Under the pieces are notes generated by a model, which had not been told where the DNA came from, made no database searches, and saw only the letters and a program-made list of their open reading frames with translations. A DNA stretch of 64,000 nt from Planktothrix agardhii NIES-204 (GTDB taxonomy: Bacteria; Cyanobacteriota; Cyanobacteriia; Cyanobacteriales; Microcoleaceae): positions 3,955,001 through 4,019,000 of the forward strand of contig AP017991.1 of the NCBI GenBank assembly GCA_003609755.1, read 5' to 3'. This document shows positions 27,971-36,916 of the stretch, piece by piece (positions within the stretch are counted from its first letter, which is position 1; each line of letters opens with the position of its first letter). Position numbers and translations under genes: made by a program.

Positions 27971-29059
27971 ATGAACAAATTTGGTTCTTTACTGGTAGCA
28001 ACCCTATTGTTAGTTGCATCCCTAACAGCCTGTGAATCATCGAATCCTACGAACACTGCTACAATTTCCTCTGGGGGAGACTCAACGGCTGCTAAAGGAG
28101 GAACAGGCCAAAGTCGTCTTGATATTGTCAAGCAAAGGGGAAAACTCATCTGTGGAGTTGATGGCAAAATTCCCGGATTCAGCTTTGTGAATGAAACTGG
28201 CCAATATTCGGGTCTGGATGTGGATATCTGTAAAGCCGTGGCCGCCGCCGTTTTTGGTGATCCGAATGCGGTTGAATATCGCAATTTGGATTCTACAGAA
28301 CGATTTGAAGCCTTAAAATCGGGGGAAGTCGATATACTTTCTCGAAATACCACCTGGACAATTAGCCGTGATACCTCCGTTGGCTTAGAATTCGCCCCGA
28401 CTACATTCTACGACGGTCAGGGGATGATGGTTGCTAAAGATAGTGGGATTACTAAATTGGAAGATTTAGCAGGTAAAGCTATTTGTGTTGAGGCGGGAAC
28501 AACTACCGAACTGAACCTAACTGATGCCCTGCGTCAAAGAAATATCAAGGCTGAAACCGTTACCTTTCAGCAAGCTGACCCGGCTTATGCTGCTTATGTA
28601 GAAGGTCGATGTCAAGGGATGACCTCCGATAAGTCCCAATTGGTTGCCCGTCGCAGTACCCTCCCTAATCCCGACGATCATGTTCTTTTGGATGTTACGA
28701 TGTCTAAAGAACCCCTGGGCCCGGTAACAGTTAATAATGATTCCGCTTGGTTTGATGTGGTGAAATGGACAACTTATGCTTTAATTGAGGCGGAAGAATT
28801 AGGAATTAATCAAGGGAATGTGGATCAACTCAAAACCAGTGATAACCCTAATATTAAAAGATTTTTAGGAACAGAAGGCGACCTCGGTAAAGGTGCTGGA
28901 TTAAGTAATGATTTTGCGGCTAATGCGGTTAAAGCTGTTGGCAATTATGGTGAAGTTTACGAACGCAATTTAGGTCAAGGTTCACAATTTAAACTGCCCC
29001 GGGGACAAAATGCCCTATGGACAAATGGGGGTTTGATGTATTCTCCTCCTTTACGCTAA
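27971..29059 (+). CDS. polar amino-acid ABC transporter, substrate-binding lipoprotein
   Basis: A 362-residue solute-binding protein of family 3 (AapJ/BztA/NatF type) for polar or acidic amino acids. The N-terminus is a lipoprotein signal with lipobox LTAC and Cys21. After a Ser/Thr-rich linker the mature domain begins LDIVKQRGKLICGVDGKIPGF. Typical ligand-domain motifs are YSGLDVDICKAVAAAVFG, SGEVDILSRNTTWTISRD and GKAICVEAGTTTELN. It is followed after 76 bases by a matching permease on the same strand, with a small palindromic repeat between them (29077-29104). Confidence 0.92.
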   Translation: MNKFGSLLVATLLLVASLTACESSNPTNTATISSGGDSTAAKGGTGQSRLDIVKQRGKLICGVDGKIPGFSFVNETGQYSGLDVDICKAVAAAVFGDPNAVEYRNLDSTERFEALKSGEVDILSRNTTWTISRDTSVGLEFAPTTFYDGQGMMVAKDSGITKLEDLAGKAICVEAGTTTELNLTDALRQRNIKAETVTFQQADPAYAAYVEGRCQGMTSDKSQLVARRSTLPNPDDHVLLDVTMSKEPLGPVTVNNDSAWFDVVKWTTYALIEAEELGINQGNVDQLKTSDNPNIKRFLGTEGDLGKGAGLSNDFAANAVKAVGNYGEVYERNLGQGSQFKLPRGQNALWTNGGLMYSPPLR

Positions 29060-29076
29060 AGTCAGTTAATAGCCAT

Positions 29077-29104
29077 GTAGCGACGTACAATGGTACGTCT
29101 CTAC
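29077..29104. repeat. gtag-acgt palindromic repeat, copy 1
   Basis: gtagcgacgtac (29077-29088) pairs with gtacgtctctac (29093-29104) around a 4-base loop, with one mismatch. A similar palindrome lies at 33826-33853. It sits between the two transporter genes and could also act as a stem in their mRNA. Confidence 0.6.
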
Positions 29105-29135
29105 ACTAATAATATTGATACTTGATAAATAATAT

Positions 29136-30296
29136 ATGAGCAATAGAGATCAGAAAATTCCTCTTTGGCGAGATGACCGATTTTGGCGAATTGCTTTGCA
29201 GGTTTTAGTGATTGTGATTGTGGTTAGTGTATTTGCTCTTTTGGGTGGAAACCTAACTCGAAATCTCAGACAAACCGGAAGTGGTTTTGGCTTTAGTTTC
29301 TTAGGAACATCGGCGGGATTTAATATTCTCGATAGTTTAATTCCCTATACTCCCACAGATCCTTATATTCGGGTTTTATTCGCCGGATTATTAAATTCTC
29401 TGCGGGTAATGTTTTTTGGAATTATTCTCACAACTTTATTGGGAATTACTGTTGGTATTGCCCGTTTTTCTGATAATTGGCTTTTGCGTAAATTAGCGTT
29501 TATTTATGTAGAAATTGTTAGAAATACTCCCCTATTATTACAACTGGTTTTTTGGTATGGGGTTTTTGTGCAACTTCCGCCTATCAAGGAAAGTTTTGTG
29601 TTTTTAAATTCGATTTTCTTTTCTAAACAAGGAATTTTTATGCCTTGGCCGTCAGGAATACAAGGAATAATTGGATTTGTGGTATTATTGATTTGTGCGA
29701 TCGCAGCTTTAATTATATCAAAAAAACGCATCAAAGTCATGATCGAAAGGGGAGAATCGGGACAAATTCAATTAATCAGTTTGGGAATCATTGGTATCAT
29801 AGCTTTATTAATATTAACTATCGGATTAAATTGGCAAACTCCAATATTTAATCCCACAACCAATAATATAGAAGGAGGATTACGACTTACCATTGAATTT
29901 ACAACCCTTTTAGTCGGTTTAGTAGTTTATACGGCGGCTTATATTGCTGAAATTGTGCGGGCGGGGATTCAATCTGTTTCCAAAGGTCAATGGGAAGCGG
30001 CTCGCTCCTTGGGTTTACAATCCGGTTTAGTCATGCAGTTAGTGGTATTTCCCCAAGCCCTGCGGGTGATTATTCCGCCCTTAAATAGTCAATATTTAAA
30101 CTTAGTAAAAAACTCCAGTTTAGCGATCGCCGTTGCTTATGCGGATATCTATAATGTTGCCACAACTACTTTTAATCAAACCGGAAAAGCGATTGAAGTC
30201 ATGTTAATTATTATGGGAACTTACCTGACAATTAATTTATTAATTTCTTTAGCAATGAACCAATTAAACCGTAGTGTTCAGTTGCAAGAAAGATAA
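29136..30296 (+). CDS. polar amino-acid ABC transporter permease (AapQ/BztB/NatG type)
   Basis: A 386-residue inner-membrane permease with about eight hydrophobic segments, longer than the minimal His/Glu/Gln permease because of an insertion between the first and later helices, as in AapQ/BztB. The PAAT signature includes VEIVRNTPLLLQLVFWYG (about residue 125), and the cytoplasmic EAA loop is SKGQWEAARSLGLQSG (about 280-297), which contacts the ATPase. It pairs with the upstream binding protein. The second permease and ATPase normally found with this type are absent; the next gene is convergent and begins one base after the stop. Confidence 0.92.
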   Translation: MSNRDQKIPLWRDDRFWRIALQVLVIVIVVSVFALLGGNLTRNLRQTGSGFGFSFLGTSAGFNILDSLIPYTPTDPYIRVLFAGLLNSLRVMFFGIILTTLLGITVGIARFSDNWLLRKLAFIYVEIVRNTPLLLQLVFWYGVFVQLPPIKESFVFLNSIFFSKQGIFMPWPSGIQGIIGFVVLLICAIAALIISKKRIKVMIERGESGQIQLISLGIIGIIALLILTIGLNWQTPIFNPTTNNIEGGLRLTIEFTTLLVGLVVYTAAYIAEIVRAGIQSVSKGQWEAARSLGLQSGLVMQLVVFPQALRVIIPPLNSQYLNLVKNSSLAIAVAYADIYNVATTTFNQTGKAIEVMLIIMGTYLTINLLISLAMNQLNRSVQLQER

Positions 30297-30297
30297 A

Positions 30298-31185
30298 TTA
30301 ATGGTCAAGAAAATCATCTTCAATCTTTTTCCGAATACAACACTGATTCATAATAGTTTTGATATGATCAACAACAATATTAGTCTGTTCTAGCATAGCT
30401 AAATGCCCACAATTGTCAATTTCAATCACATTATTATCCCCCTGACGAAATAGCCAATGAAAACTGGCTAAATGGCGAACATATTGAGGCTCCATAATTA
30501 AATCTTGGCATCCCGCCAAAAAATAAACAGGTTGGCTAAGTTGGGAAACCACCTGGGGTAAACGATGAACTTCTGATTCAGTAGTGGAATCTAATAACGC
30601 CCCTAATGCGGCTTCGGGATGGGCGATGACAAAATCAATTAACCTTTGGCGTCCCCAGCGTTGGGTGATGGGACAAGCCACTTGAGCACGGGTAAAGATT
30701 AAATCCAACAGAGGTAAATAACACAACCATCGGGGGCGGAATTTAACAATTTTTTCTCCCACGGAACGAAATTTATCAAATTCTTCTTTCAGGTAAATTC
30801 CTCCCCCAGCATTAATACAAATAACGCCTTTCACCTGTTTCGAGAGTTTATCTGCTGCTAAAAGCGCAATCGTCCCCCCCAGGGAATGACCCACTAACCA
30901 GGCATTTTTGATATTCAGGGTTTGTAATAGAATCCCTAAATCTTCGGCGTAGGAAATGGGGGTATAAATAGCGTGTGATGGGTTTCCCGCCAACAATTGA
31001 GAATTACCAAATCCCCGTAAATCGTAGGATAAACATTGATATTCGGGGGCTAACAGGTCGATTACGGGTTGCCAATAGTGACGACTCAGTAGCCACCCAT
31101 GAATAAACACAAGTACATCACCCGATGAGGTTGGTGATGTCAATTCGTAACTATGTTTTACGCCATGGATATCGATAGTAGCCAT
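30298..31185 (-). CDS. alpha/beta hydrolase
   Basis: A 295-residue alpha/beta-hydrolase fold protein. The oxyanion region is VFIHGWLLSRHYW near residue 27. The nucleophile elbow is VGHSLGGTIALL (Ser near 99), the acid is probably Asp in CQDLIMEP (about 231), and the His is in NCGHLAMLE (about 262). RGFGNS near 58 resembles the epoxide-hydrolase/haloperoxidase group. The substrate is unknown. The last ten residues are charged. It lies on the minus strand downstream of hupB, from which a hairpin separates it. Confidence 0.85.
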   Translation of the reverse strand: MATIDIHGVKHSYELTSPTSSGDVLVFIHGWLLSRHYWQPVIDLLAPEYQCLSYDLRGFGNSQLLAGNPSHAIYTPISYAEDLGILLQTLNIKNAWLVGHSLGGTIALLAADKLSKQVKGVICINAGGGIYLKEEFDKFRSVGEKIVKFRPRWLCYLPLLDLIFTRAQVACPITQRWGRQRLIDFVIAHPEAALGALLDSTTESEVHRLPQVVSQLSQPVYFLAGCQDLIMEPQYVRHLASFHWLFRQGDNNVIEIDNCGHLAMLEQTNIVVDHIKTIMNQCCIRKKIEDDFLDH

Positions 31186-31327
31186 AATCCTATCGTATCT
31201 TGAAATGTACTTTTTTCGTTAATCTACTATCCTCTCCGTTAAACCTATCCAAAACTATCTATCCATTTCTGTCACTCTCCGAGTGTTAAGATAACCGGAT
31301 CAAGTTTGAGTCCCATTTTAACAATAA

Positions 31328-31359
31328 TCCCACGCCAAAAAAATTAGTGTAGCGTGGGA
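31328..31359 (-). terminator. hairpin between hupB and the hydrolase, possible terminator
   Basis: tcccacgc (31328-31335) pairs with gcgtggga (31352-31359) around a 16-base A/T-rich loop. Read on the minus strand it lies about 100 bases after hupB and is followed by a moderately T-rich stretch. The T tract is weak, so this is tentative. Confidence 0.4.
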
Positions 31360-31461
31360 AAAGTTATAAAAAATTGCAATAGCAAAAAAACGTCAAACCA
31401 AAACCGGAATAATCTCAGATTCTTCGTTGAAAATGAAAATAAGGACAATTCGACTCAGGGC

Positions 31462-31755
31462 TTAAGCCACTTCGTCAGAAACCCCTGAAACCAACTCTTT
31501 GAAGGCCTTACCTGCCGAGAACACCGGAACAGTGGTCGCCGGAATGGTCATGGGTGCACCCGTACTGGGGTTACGACCCTCACGGGCTTTACGTTCTCTG
31601 GCCTCAAATGACCCAAAACCCACCAAAGTCACCTTTTCCCCATCCGCCACCGCTTCCATGATGGACTCACAAATGGCTGAAACAATCAAATCCGCTTGTT
31701 TTTTAGTAACACCAGCTTTAATGGCTGTGGCTTGAACCAGTTGTTCTTTATTCAT
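31462..31755 (-). CDS. hupB: HU-family DNA-binding protein
   Basis: A 97-residue HU protein, a dimeric nucleoid architectural factor. MNKEQLVQATAIKAGVTKKQADLIV forms the helical dimer body, VTLVGFGSFEARERKAREGRNPSTG the start of the DNA-binding arm, and FSAGKAFKELV the C-terminal helix. The conserved GFGSF and GRNP(S)TG motifs are intact. It is a single gene; the upstream 250 bases are A/T-rich and likely carry its promoter. Confidence 0.96.
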   Translation of the reverse strand: MNKEQLVQATAIKAGVTKKQADLIVSAICESIMEAVADGEKVTLVGFGSFEARERKAREGRNPSTGAPMTIPATTVPVFSAGKAFKELVSGVSDEVA

Positions 31756-32012
31756 CTGATATGAACCTCATAAATTATGTGAGCAAGTCTGCAAATGCAG
31801 AAACGGCTGAACCATCCGTCTTTAACATTCTGATGCCTTCTGACAAAACACCAATTTACCACTTTTGTAGAGATTAGCATTGATTTGAGGGAGTTTTGAC
31901 ACTCTTACGAATAGAATTTGAGAGATTCAAAGCTTAAGTAGAAGGACGGGGCTTGATAGCCTATTTTTGGGTGACAATAGAATAATAAACCCTAGACTTG
32001 AAAAGATAAAAT

Positions 32013-32579
32013 ATGACGGCTGAAGAACTTTTAATGGCTTATGCCTCTGGAAAGCGGGATTTTCGGGATACAGACCTATTTCGGGCTGATTTTAATAATG
32101 CTGACTTGAGTGGGGCCAGTCTATTTCGATGTCACCTGTTTCGGGCTAACCTATTTCGGGCTAACTTGATTGGGGTGAATTTATACAATGCCGATCTCGT
32201 TGGTGCTAATCTCTACTGTGCTAATTTAAGTGGATCTAACCTCAGTGGGGCTAACCTGACCCGAGCGGATTTAACCGGGGCTGACCTGAGTGGAACGGAC
32301 TTGAGTGGGGCGGACTTGAGTGGGGCAACTTTATCCTTGGCAAATTTGAGTTATGCTGATCTGAGTCGAGCCACTTTATTAAAAGTCGATTTGGTGGAAG
32401 CGAATTTGAATCATGGGAACCTCAAAGGAGCTAATTTGAAAGATGCTAATTTCAAGGATTCAACGGTTCAGGACGCTAATTTGACGGGTGCAATTAATAT
32501 AAGTTTAGATTTACTCAGTTACCTGCAACAGCAAGGAGCAATTTTATCTAAATCGGAGCTTTCGGTGACTCAGTGCTAG
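32013..32579 (+). CDS. pentapeptide-repeat protein
   Basis: A 188-residue protein with pentapeptides from about residue 20 to 155 (ADLSGASLFRCHLFRANLFRA and following) and the same N-terminal cap as its larger relatives: EELLMAYASGKRDFRDTDL. The C-terminus (LSYLQQQGAILSKSELSV) breaks the repeat and may cap the helix. The short length allows about seven coils. Role unknown. A small hairpin (gtgcgga/tccgcac, about 32590-32610) follows the stop, without a T run. Confidence 0.88.
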   Translation: MTAEELLMAYASGKRDFRDTDLFRADFNNADLSGASLFRCHLFRANLFRANLIGVNLYNADLVGANLYCANLSGSNLSGANLTRADLTGADLSGTDLSGADLSGATLSLANLSYADLSRATLLKVDLVEANLNHGNLKGANLKDANFKDSTVQDANLTGAINISLDLLSYLQQQGAILSKSELSVTQC

Positions 32580-32674
32580 ACCCTTGAACGTGCGGACTTG
32601 GCCTCCGCACCCAGCCCCTCAAAATTGTGGCAATATTCGGTGTGGCTTTTTAATCCCCCAATGCTCTCTATCCA

Positions 32675-32794
32675 GTGATTTTGACCTTGGAACCAACTCC
32701 CCATTTAGTCTTACATACCGAAGGTGGTAATCGCTATTTACCACTAATGGGTAAAAATTACTGGACATTTGGTCGCAGTGAGGACAATACTTTT
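32675..32794 (+). pseudogene. fragment of an FHA-domain protein
   Basis: Forty codons (GTG at 32675) read VILTLEPTPHLVLHT, then NRYLPLMGKNYWTFGRSEDNTF. This looks like the start of a cyanobacterial FHA domain, including the phosphothreonine-binding GRS motif. Homology stops right after GRSEDNTF, before the expected S-R-x-H-A strand, and the frame runs into unrelated sequence. The remainder is not in the window. It is most likely a deletion remnant immediately upstream of the START-like gene. Confidence 0.55.
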
Positions 32795-32837
32795 AAAGTG
32801 TATAATATTAAATTAGAACTATTTTACCTGATTAATT

Positions 32838-33362
32838 ATGAAACTTGTCACCGACATCAAAATTCCCTTCCCTCGTCCCCTGGTTTTTAGTACCTACAGA
32901 GACAATTTAATGGATGTGGTCAACTCATTACCCAATAAAAATGATGTTAAATTAGTCTCTCATCGAGTAGAAGCCGATACGGTTTATACTGTTTATGATT
33001 GGCAATCGGATGAAGATATGCCCGCACTGATTGAGAATATATTAAAACAGGATAAACTCCGTTGGACAGAATACGACACTTGGAATAATCAAGACTTTAC
33101 CTTGGATTGGAAAATTAAAACCCAAGCCTTTACAGAAGCATTCCAATGTTCAGGGAAAAACACCTTTTTAGAAGATAAAAACCACACCCTAATTCAAACC
33201 AGAGGCGAAATTCAATTAGACCCGAATAAAATAGATGGAGTTCCCGATTTTCTCAAAACTCAATTAGCCAGTTTATTTGAACAAATTCTAGGAAGTAAAC
33301 TCGAACCCAATTTAATAGATATGGGGAAAGGAGTACAAAAATACTTAGAAAAACACAAATGA
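32838..33362 (+). CDS. DUF2505-like / START-superfamily protein
   Basis: A 174-residue protein with the shape of SRPBCC (START-like) ligand-binding proteins: an N-terminal strand MKLVTDIKIPFPRPLVFSTYRD, a central block of strands (TVYTVYDWQSDED, TEAFQCSGKNTFLEDKNHTLIQTRGEIQL) and a long C-terminal helix (LASLFEQILGSKLEPNLIDMG). It looks like DUF2505 or a close relative. It may bind a hydrophobic ligand, but none can be named. It lies just after an FHA fragment and 84 bases before a small gene on the same strand. Confidence 0.7.
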   Translation: MKLVTDIKIPFPRPLVFSTYRDNLMDVVNSLPNKNDVKLVSHRVEADTVYTVYDWQSDEDMPALIENILKQDKLRWTEYDTWNNQDFTLDWKIKTQAFTEAFQCSGKNTFLEDKNHTLIQTRGEIQLDPNKIDGVPDFLKTQLASLFEQILGSKLEPNLIDMGKGVQKYLEKHK

Positions 33363-33446
33363 TAGGTCTAGGGTGGGTGAGTTTCTAGTAGTTTTTTGAT
33401 CAGGATAACAGAATCACCCACTTTAGAAAAACAAAAATCAACCATA

Positions 33447-33770
33447 ATGTGTCCACCTTCGGAGCACTTTCTAGTTCTTAGAATGCTTGGAGAATTGCAA
33501 GTTGTTAAGGGCGATCGCAGATACACAGATTACTCTATATCAAAAGCATTACCAGAAGGTAGACAAAATCAAGAAGCAAACTTTCCAATTTTTAATCAAG
33601 GTAAATGGGGGATTCTGGAATTATTATCACAACCTAATATAGCAAAAGTTGAAGGGCGCGATCGCCTTTTTGAAACTCAGGGTATCTGTATTATCCACTA
33701 TTATGACTGTAATCGGTGCAATCAAGAACCCGATGAGATTGTGCAGGAGTTTATAGATATTTTGAGTTAG
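33447..33770 (+). CDS. hypothetical protein
   Basis: A 107-residue protein if the ATG at 33447 is used; a TTG at 33396 adds 17 residues. No clear ribosome-binding site decides between them. The sequence has a conserved look at the C-terminus (CIIHYYDCNRCNQEPDEIVQEFIDIL), including a Cys-x-x-Cys. No family recognised. Two HIP1-like gcgatcg sites lie in the gene, as in genuine cyanobacterial coding DNA. Confidence 0.5.
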   Translation: MCPPSEHFLVLRMLGELQVVKGDRRYTDYSISKALPEGRQNQEANFPIFNQGKWGILELLSQPNIAKVEGRDRLFETQGICIIHYYDCNRCNQEPDEIVQEFIDILS

Positions 33771-33825
33771 GGATAGACCTAAAAATAGCCCAAATTGGGG
33801 AGAGTTTTACAACATTAATGATTAA

Positions 33826-33853
33826 GTAGAGACGTTGGATGCAACGTCTCTAC
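33826..33853. repeat. gtag-acgt palindromic repeat, copy 2
   Basis: gtagagacgtt (33826-33836) pairs perfectly with aacgtctctac (33843-33853). It is related to the palindrome at 29077-29104. It lies between two convergent genes and may also terminate transcription. Confidence 0.65.
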
Positions 33854-33885
33854 GCATGGTTTAGGGAACTTATGTAGCACCGATT

Positions 33886-34908
33886 TCAAGATTTCATATC
33901 AGAATGAATCTTGACAGTTTCCCCCGATAAACTCGACTGTCGCGCCGCCTCAGCAACTTTCAGGGTATATAAACTCGCTTCTGGAGTAACATAAAGCGGC
34001 TTTCCTTCATAGAGGTAATCTAAAACCATCTGGGTATCTTTAACAAATAATCCCCGACGAGAAGCTACCTCAATATTTTGAATAGTATCGTTTTGAATTA
34101 GTTGACCCTTTTCGGGAGTAAATATTAACGTTCCTTGTTCACCATAGAGGGTAAAAGTATTATCAGACTGCCAAAAAACTTCCCCTTTTCCATAAACAGA
34201 CTCTCCGAGGATACCATTACTAAAAGTTAACCGAGCATTACATAAACAGGCTTTATAAAGATCCGGTTCAATATTCCAATATTGGGCTTGACAATTGACA
34301 CTAGCTACCGTCCCAAATAAATCAGTAAATCTATGCAAACGGGACAAAGCCCCAGTCATGGGAAAACCAAATAAAGACGGCTGATATGTCCATTTAGGGG
34401 GGGTCGGATGTTGGGGGTTAATCGTGACATAACGGACATAGAAGACTTGACCAATAGCCTCCAGGGACGCTTTAATGGCATTGTGCAGTCCTCCCAAAAG
34501 TTCAAGATGTTCAACATGGAGAAGTTTATTTTTCTCTCGCGCCAGAGTAATTAAAGATTCTGCGTCATCGGGATCTAAACTCAGGGGATATTCAACAACA
34601 ACGTGCTTACCATGTTCTAAAGCATAACGGGCAATTTTGCCATGATCTCGATTAACCGTAGAAATGATCACCAGATCAATATCTGGCCGTTCGACTAAAT
34701 CAACCCAGGATGCAGATACCGTGACATCAAATTCTTGACTAAAGGCAATGGTGGAGGCCGGGGTATTACCTGTAACGGCCACAAGCTGCGATCGCGGATC
34801 AGCAATTAAAGCCGCCGCCCGCATTTTTGCCACATATCCAGTACCAACGATGCCCACTTGCAGGGGATGGGAAGCCTTAGCAACAGAAAAAAATAAAGAT
34901 TGAGTCAT
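33886..34908 (-). CDS. bvdR: biliverdin reductase
   Basis: A 340-residue Gfo/Idh/MocA-type oxidoreductase that closely resembles the cyanobacterial biliverdin reductase (Synechocystis slr1784 type), which reduces biliverdin IX-alpha to bilirubin with NAD(P)H. The Rossmann motif is VGIVGTGYVAKMRA near residue 18. Signature stretches are HGKHVVVEYPLSLDP, LLHVEHLELLGGLH (about 130-143), TGALSRLHRFTDLFGTV (about 187-203) and YGKGEVFWQSD. A role in tetrapyrrole or phycobiliprotein metabolism follows from the family. It is a single gene, divergent from the ferredoxin genes. Confidence 0.9.
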   Translation of the reverse strand: MTQSLFFSVAKASHPLQVGIVGTGYVAKMRAAALIADPRSQLVAVTGNTPASTIAFSQEFDVTVSASWVDLVERPDIDLVIISTVNRDHGKIARYALEHGKHVVVEYPLSLDPDDAESLITLAREKNKLLHVEHLELLGGLHNAIKASLEAIGQVFYVRYVTINPQHPTPPKWTYQPSLFGFPMTGALSRLHRFTDLFGTVASVNCQAQYWNIEPDLYKACLCNARLTFSNGILGESVYGKGEVFWQSDNTFTLYGEQGTLIFTPEKGQLIQNDTIQNIEVASRRGLFVKDTQMVLDYLYEGKPLYVTPEASLYTLKVAEAARQSSLSGETVKIHSDMKS

Positions 34909-35139
34909 GATAACAGAGTTAGGGACAAGGGAACTAGATATAAGTAATCAAGATGTAATTAGAAAAATTTATAATAAATCCCATTCTAAATCTAGGTTGA
35001 CAAGGTTTTACAACTTCCGCTTTTTCTCCTAATATCGAGAGGTGAAAAAAATCTGTGATGCAAGCAAAAGCCCATTAATGCTTTTGGTTTGTATAAGGGA
35101 TTTTTATATTTTTATCGAAATTAACGAGAGGAACACTAC

Positions 35140-35445
35140 ATGGCTACTTATAAAGTCACATTGAAAAATCCCGACGATGGCAGCGAGAAAACCATTGAAG
35201 TCGCTGATGATGTCTATATTTTGGATGCGGCGGTAGACGACGAAGGTATGGATCTGCCCTATTCCTGCCGTGCAGGTTCTTGCTCATCCTGTGCCGCCAA
35301 AATTATTTCCGGTACAGTCAACCAAGAGGATCAGAATTTCTTAGAGGATGAGCAACTCGAAGCAGGATACGTTTTGACGTGCGCGGCTTACCCCACTTCT
35401 GATCTTGTGATCCTGACTCACCAAGAAGAAGAAATGACAGCCTAG
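35140..35445 (+). CDS. petF: [2Fe-2S] ferredoxin (plant type), copy 1
   Basis: A 101-residue ferredoxin, the soluble electron carrier after photosystem I. The cluster ligands are visible as CRAGSCSSC (three cysteines) and LTCAAYP (fourth). [21 protein letters not shown] and the C-terminal HQEEEMTA are classic. The acidic surface suits FNR and other partners. ATG is preceded by a gagagg ribosome-binding site in a leader that is repeated before the second ferredoxin gene 300 bases downstream. Confidence 0.95.
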   Translation: MATYKVTLKNPDDGSEKTIEVADDVYILDAAVDDEGMDLPYSCRAGSCSSCAAKIISGTVNQEDQNFLEDEQLEAGYVLTCAAYPTSDLVILTHQEEEMTA

Positions 35446-35599
35446 TCATTGGCGTGTCTGTTCAAAGTTCAACGGTGATGGGTATTATCGGCGTTAGTCT
35501 TTGAATTCATAAAGGATTGACGGGCTGAAGTTGGGTTTTTAGAAATTAAGAGTTTAGTTACTTCAATACCCTGACTTCACCTGTTAATCTGACCCCCAA

Positions 35600-35636
35600 C
35601 CCGCCTTAAAATTTACAAAGTTGGCTTTTTTTCGTA
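35600..35636 (+). terminator. possible terminator between the two ferredoxin genes
   Basis: ccaac (about 35601-35605) can pair with gttgg (about 35620-35626), followed at once by a run of seven T. The stem is short with a long loop, so it is a weak call. The T run and position support it. Confidence 0.4.
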
Positions 35637-35732
35637 CTGTCTAAAGAGAAAAAAATTCCACGATGTCAACAAATCCTAATCAAGATTTTGCTTGCTGTCG
35701 GGGATTTTTAGAGTTTTTATCAAAATTCGTGA

Positions 35733-36041
<309 letters not shown>

Positions 36042-36079
36042 TTTGTTCTGGATTTAAAGTTCAACCTTATTGATTCCAT

Positions 36080-36120
36080 CGCCACTAAATCTTTGGGTGG
36101 TTAGTGGTGGTGATTTTTTT
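36080..36120 (+). terminator. terminator of the second ferredoxin gene
   Basis: cgccactaa (36080-36088) pairs with ttagtggtg (36101-36109) with one G-U, followed by a T run at 36114-36120. It lies 40 bases after the stop codon. Confidence 0.7.
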
Positions 36121-36185
36121 AGAGTTTTTATCAAAAATGGGAGTAAGAAGACCCGCACTAACGCTTCGCTGATTGTGTCGGGAGG

Positions 36186-36328
36186 ATGTCAACTTTTATT
36201 CCTGACCTGGAATCTATAGCCATGATCAGGCGTTGCTCTTATGTCAGGTGACTGAGGATGAATGGGTGGCTTGGGTTCCCGACCACGGTGAGATGGTATT
36301 ATATCGCCATCAATTCTTTCGCTCTTAA
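36186..36328 (+). pseudogene. frameshifted remnant of a small gene
   Basis: An ATG at 36186 starts MSTFIPDLES, then the frame breaks. The downstream +1 frame continues SHDQALLCQVTEDEWVAWV and PDHGEMVLYRHQFFRS to a TAA at 36326-36328. Adding one T near 36213 would fuse the two into one protein of about 48 residues. Both halves read as protein. The ATG directly abuts ggagg, which is closer than optimal. A single-base loss is the simplest explanation; programmed shifting is less likely. I cannot name the family. Confidence 0.5.
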
Positions 36329-36385
36329 CCCTTGAGATGGGATACAGTAACAAAAAGAACGTCAAAATTATCCCATACGAGCGTT

Positions 36386-36796
36386 ATGACCGTTTTGGAA
36401 TCTCCTGGTAAGTCTTCAATTCAATATTCTGAACGCACCTTAAAACGGGCTGAACGGGCGATCCGGTGTTCTCCCTTTCAACTGCTACTGTTCACCACGA
36501 TCCGGTTTAACAGTGTCAGTCTGACTGGAATTGCCGGGGAGTCTGGAGTCAATTCTACCTATACCCGCATCGCCCTAACCGAACTAGCCGCAGAAAATAC
36601 CCTATTATGGCTGATTCAGGTGGGGGTGCTGCGTCGAGAAGTTGATGGTCAGGGGATTACAGATAGTTTTCGCCTCACTCCCCTGGGTCGGCAATTAATC
36701 GACCAATGGGAAAGTGAAAATCAAGGCATCCCCCAGCCTTCTTTGTGCGATCGCTCTATCAACACTCTCAATCGTTGGTTGCGATTTGCCTTTTGA
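36386..36796 (+). CDS. Npun_F0494 family protein
   Basis: A 136-residue protein that resembles the cyanobacterial Npun_F0494 family. The segments SERTLKRAERAIRCSPFQLLLF, TGIAGESGVNSTYTRIALTELAAE and GVLRREVDGQGITDSFRLTPLGRQLID look like a winged-helix fold, so a DNA-binding role is possible but unproven. ATG 36386 is preferred over an upstream start at 36332 because the family begins shortly before SERTLKRAE. It is a stand-alone gene followed by two small hairpins (about 36840-36890). Confidence 0.75.
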   Translation: MTVLESPGKSSIQYSERTLKRAERAIRCSPFQLLLFTTIRFNSVSLTGIAGESGVNSTYTRIALTELAAENTLLWLIQVGVLRREVDGQGITDSFRLTPLGRQLIDQWESENQGIPQPSLCDRSINTLNRWLRFAF

Positions 36797-36916
36797 AAAA
36801 ACAAAAACAGGGGTATGCTTTAAAACAGCACCCTAAAGCCAGATAGAATTAAATCCTATCTGACTTGTGGGGTCAGAAAAATTAGACCCCCCTAAGTGGA
36901 TTAAAATTTAGGATTG

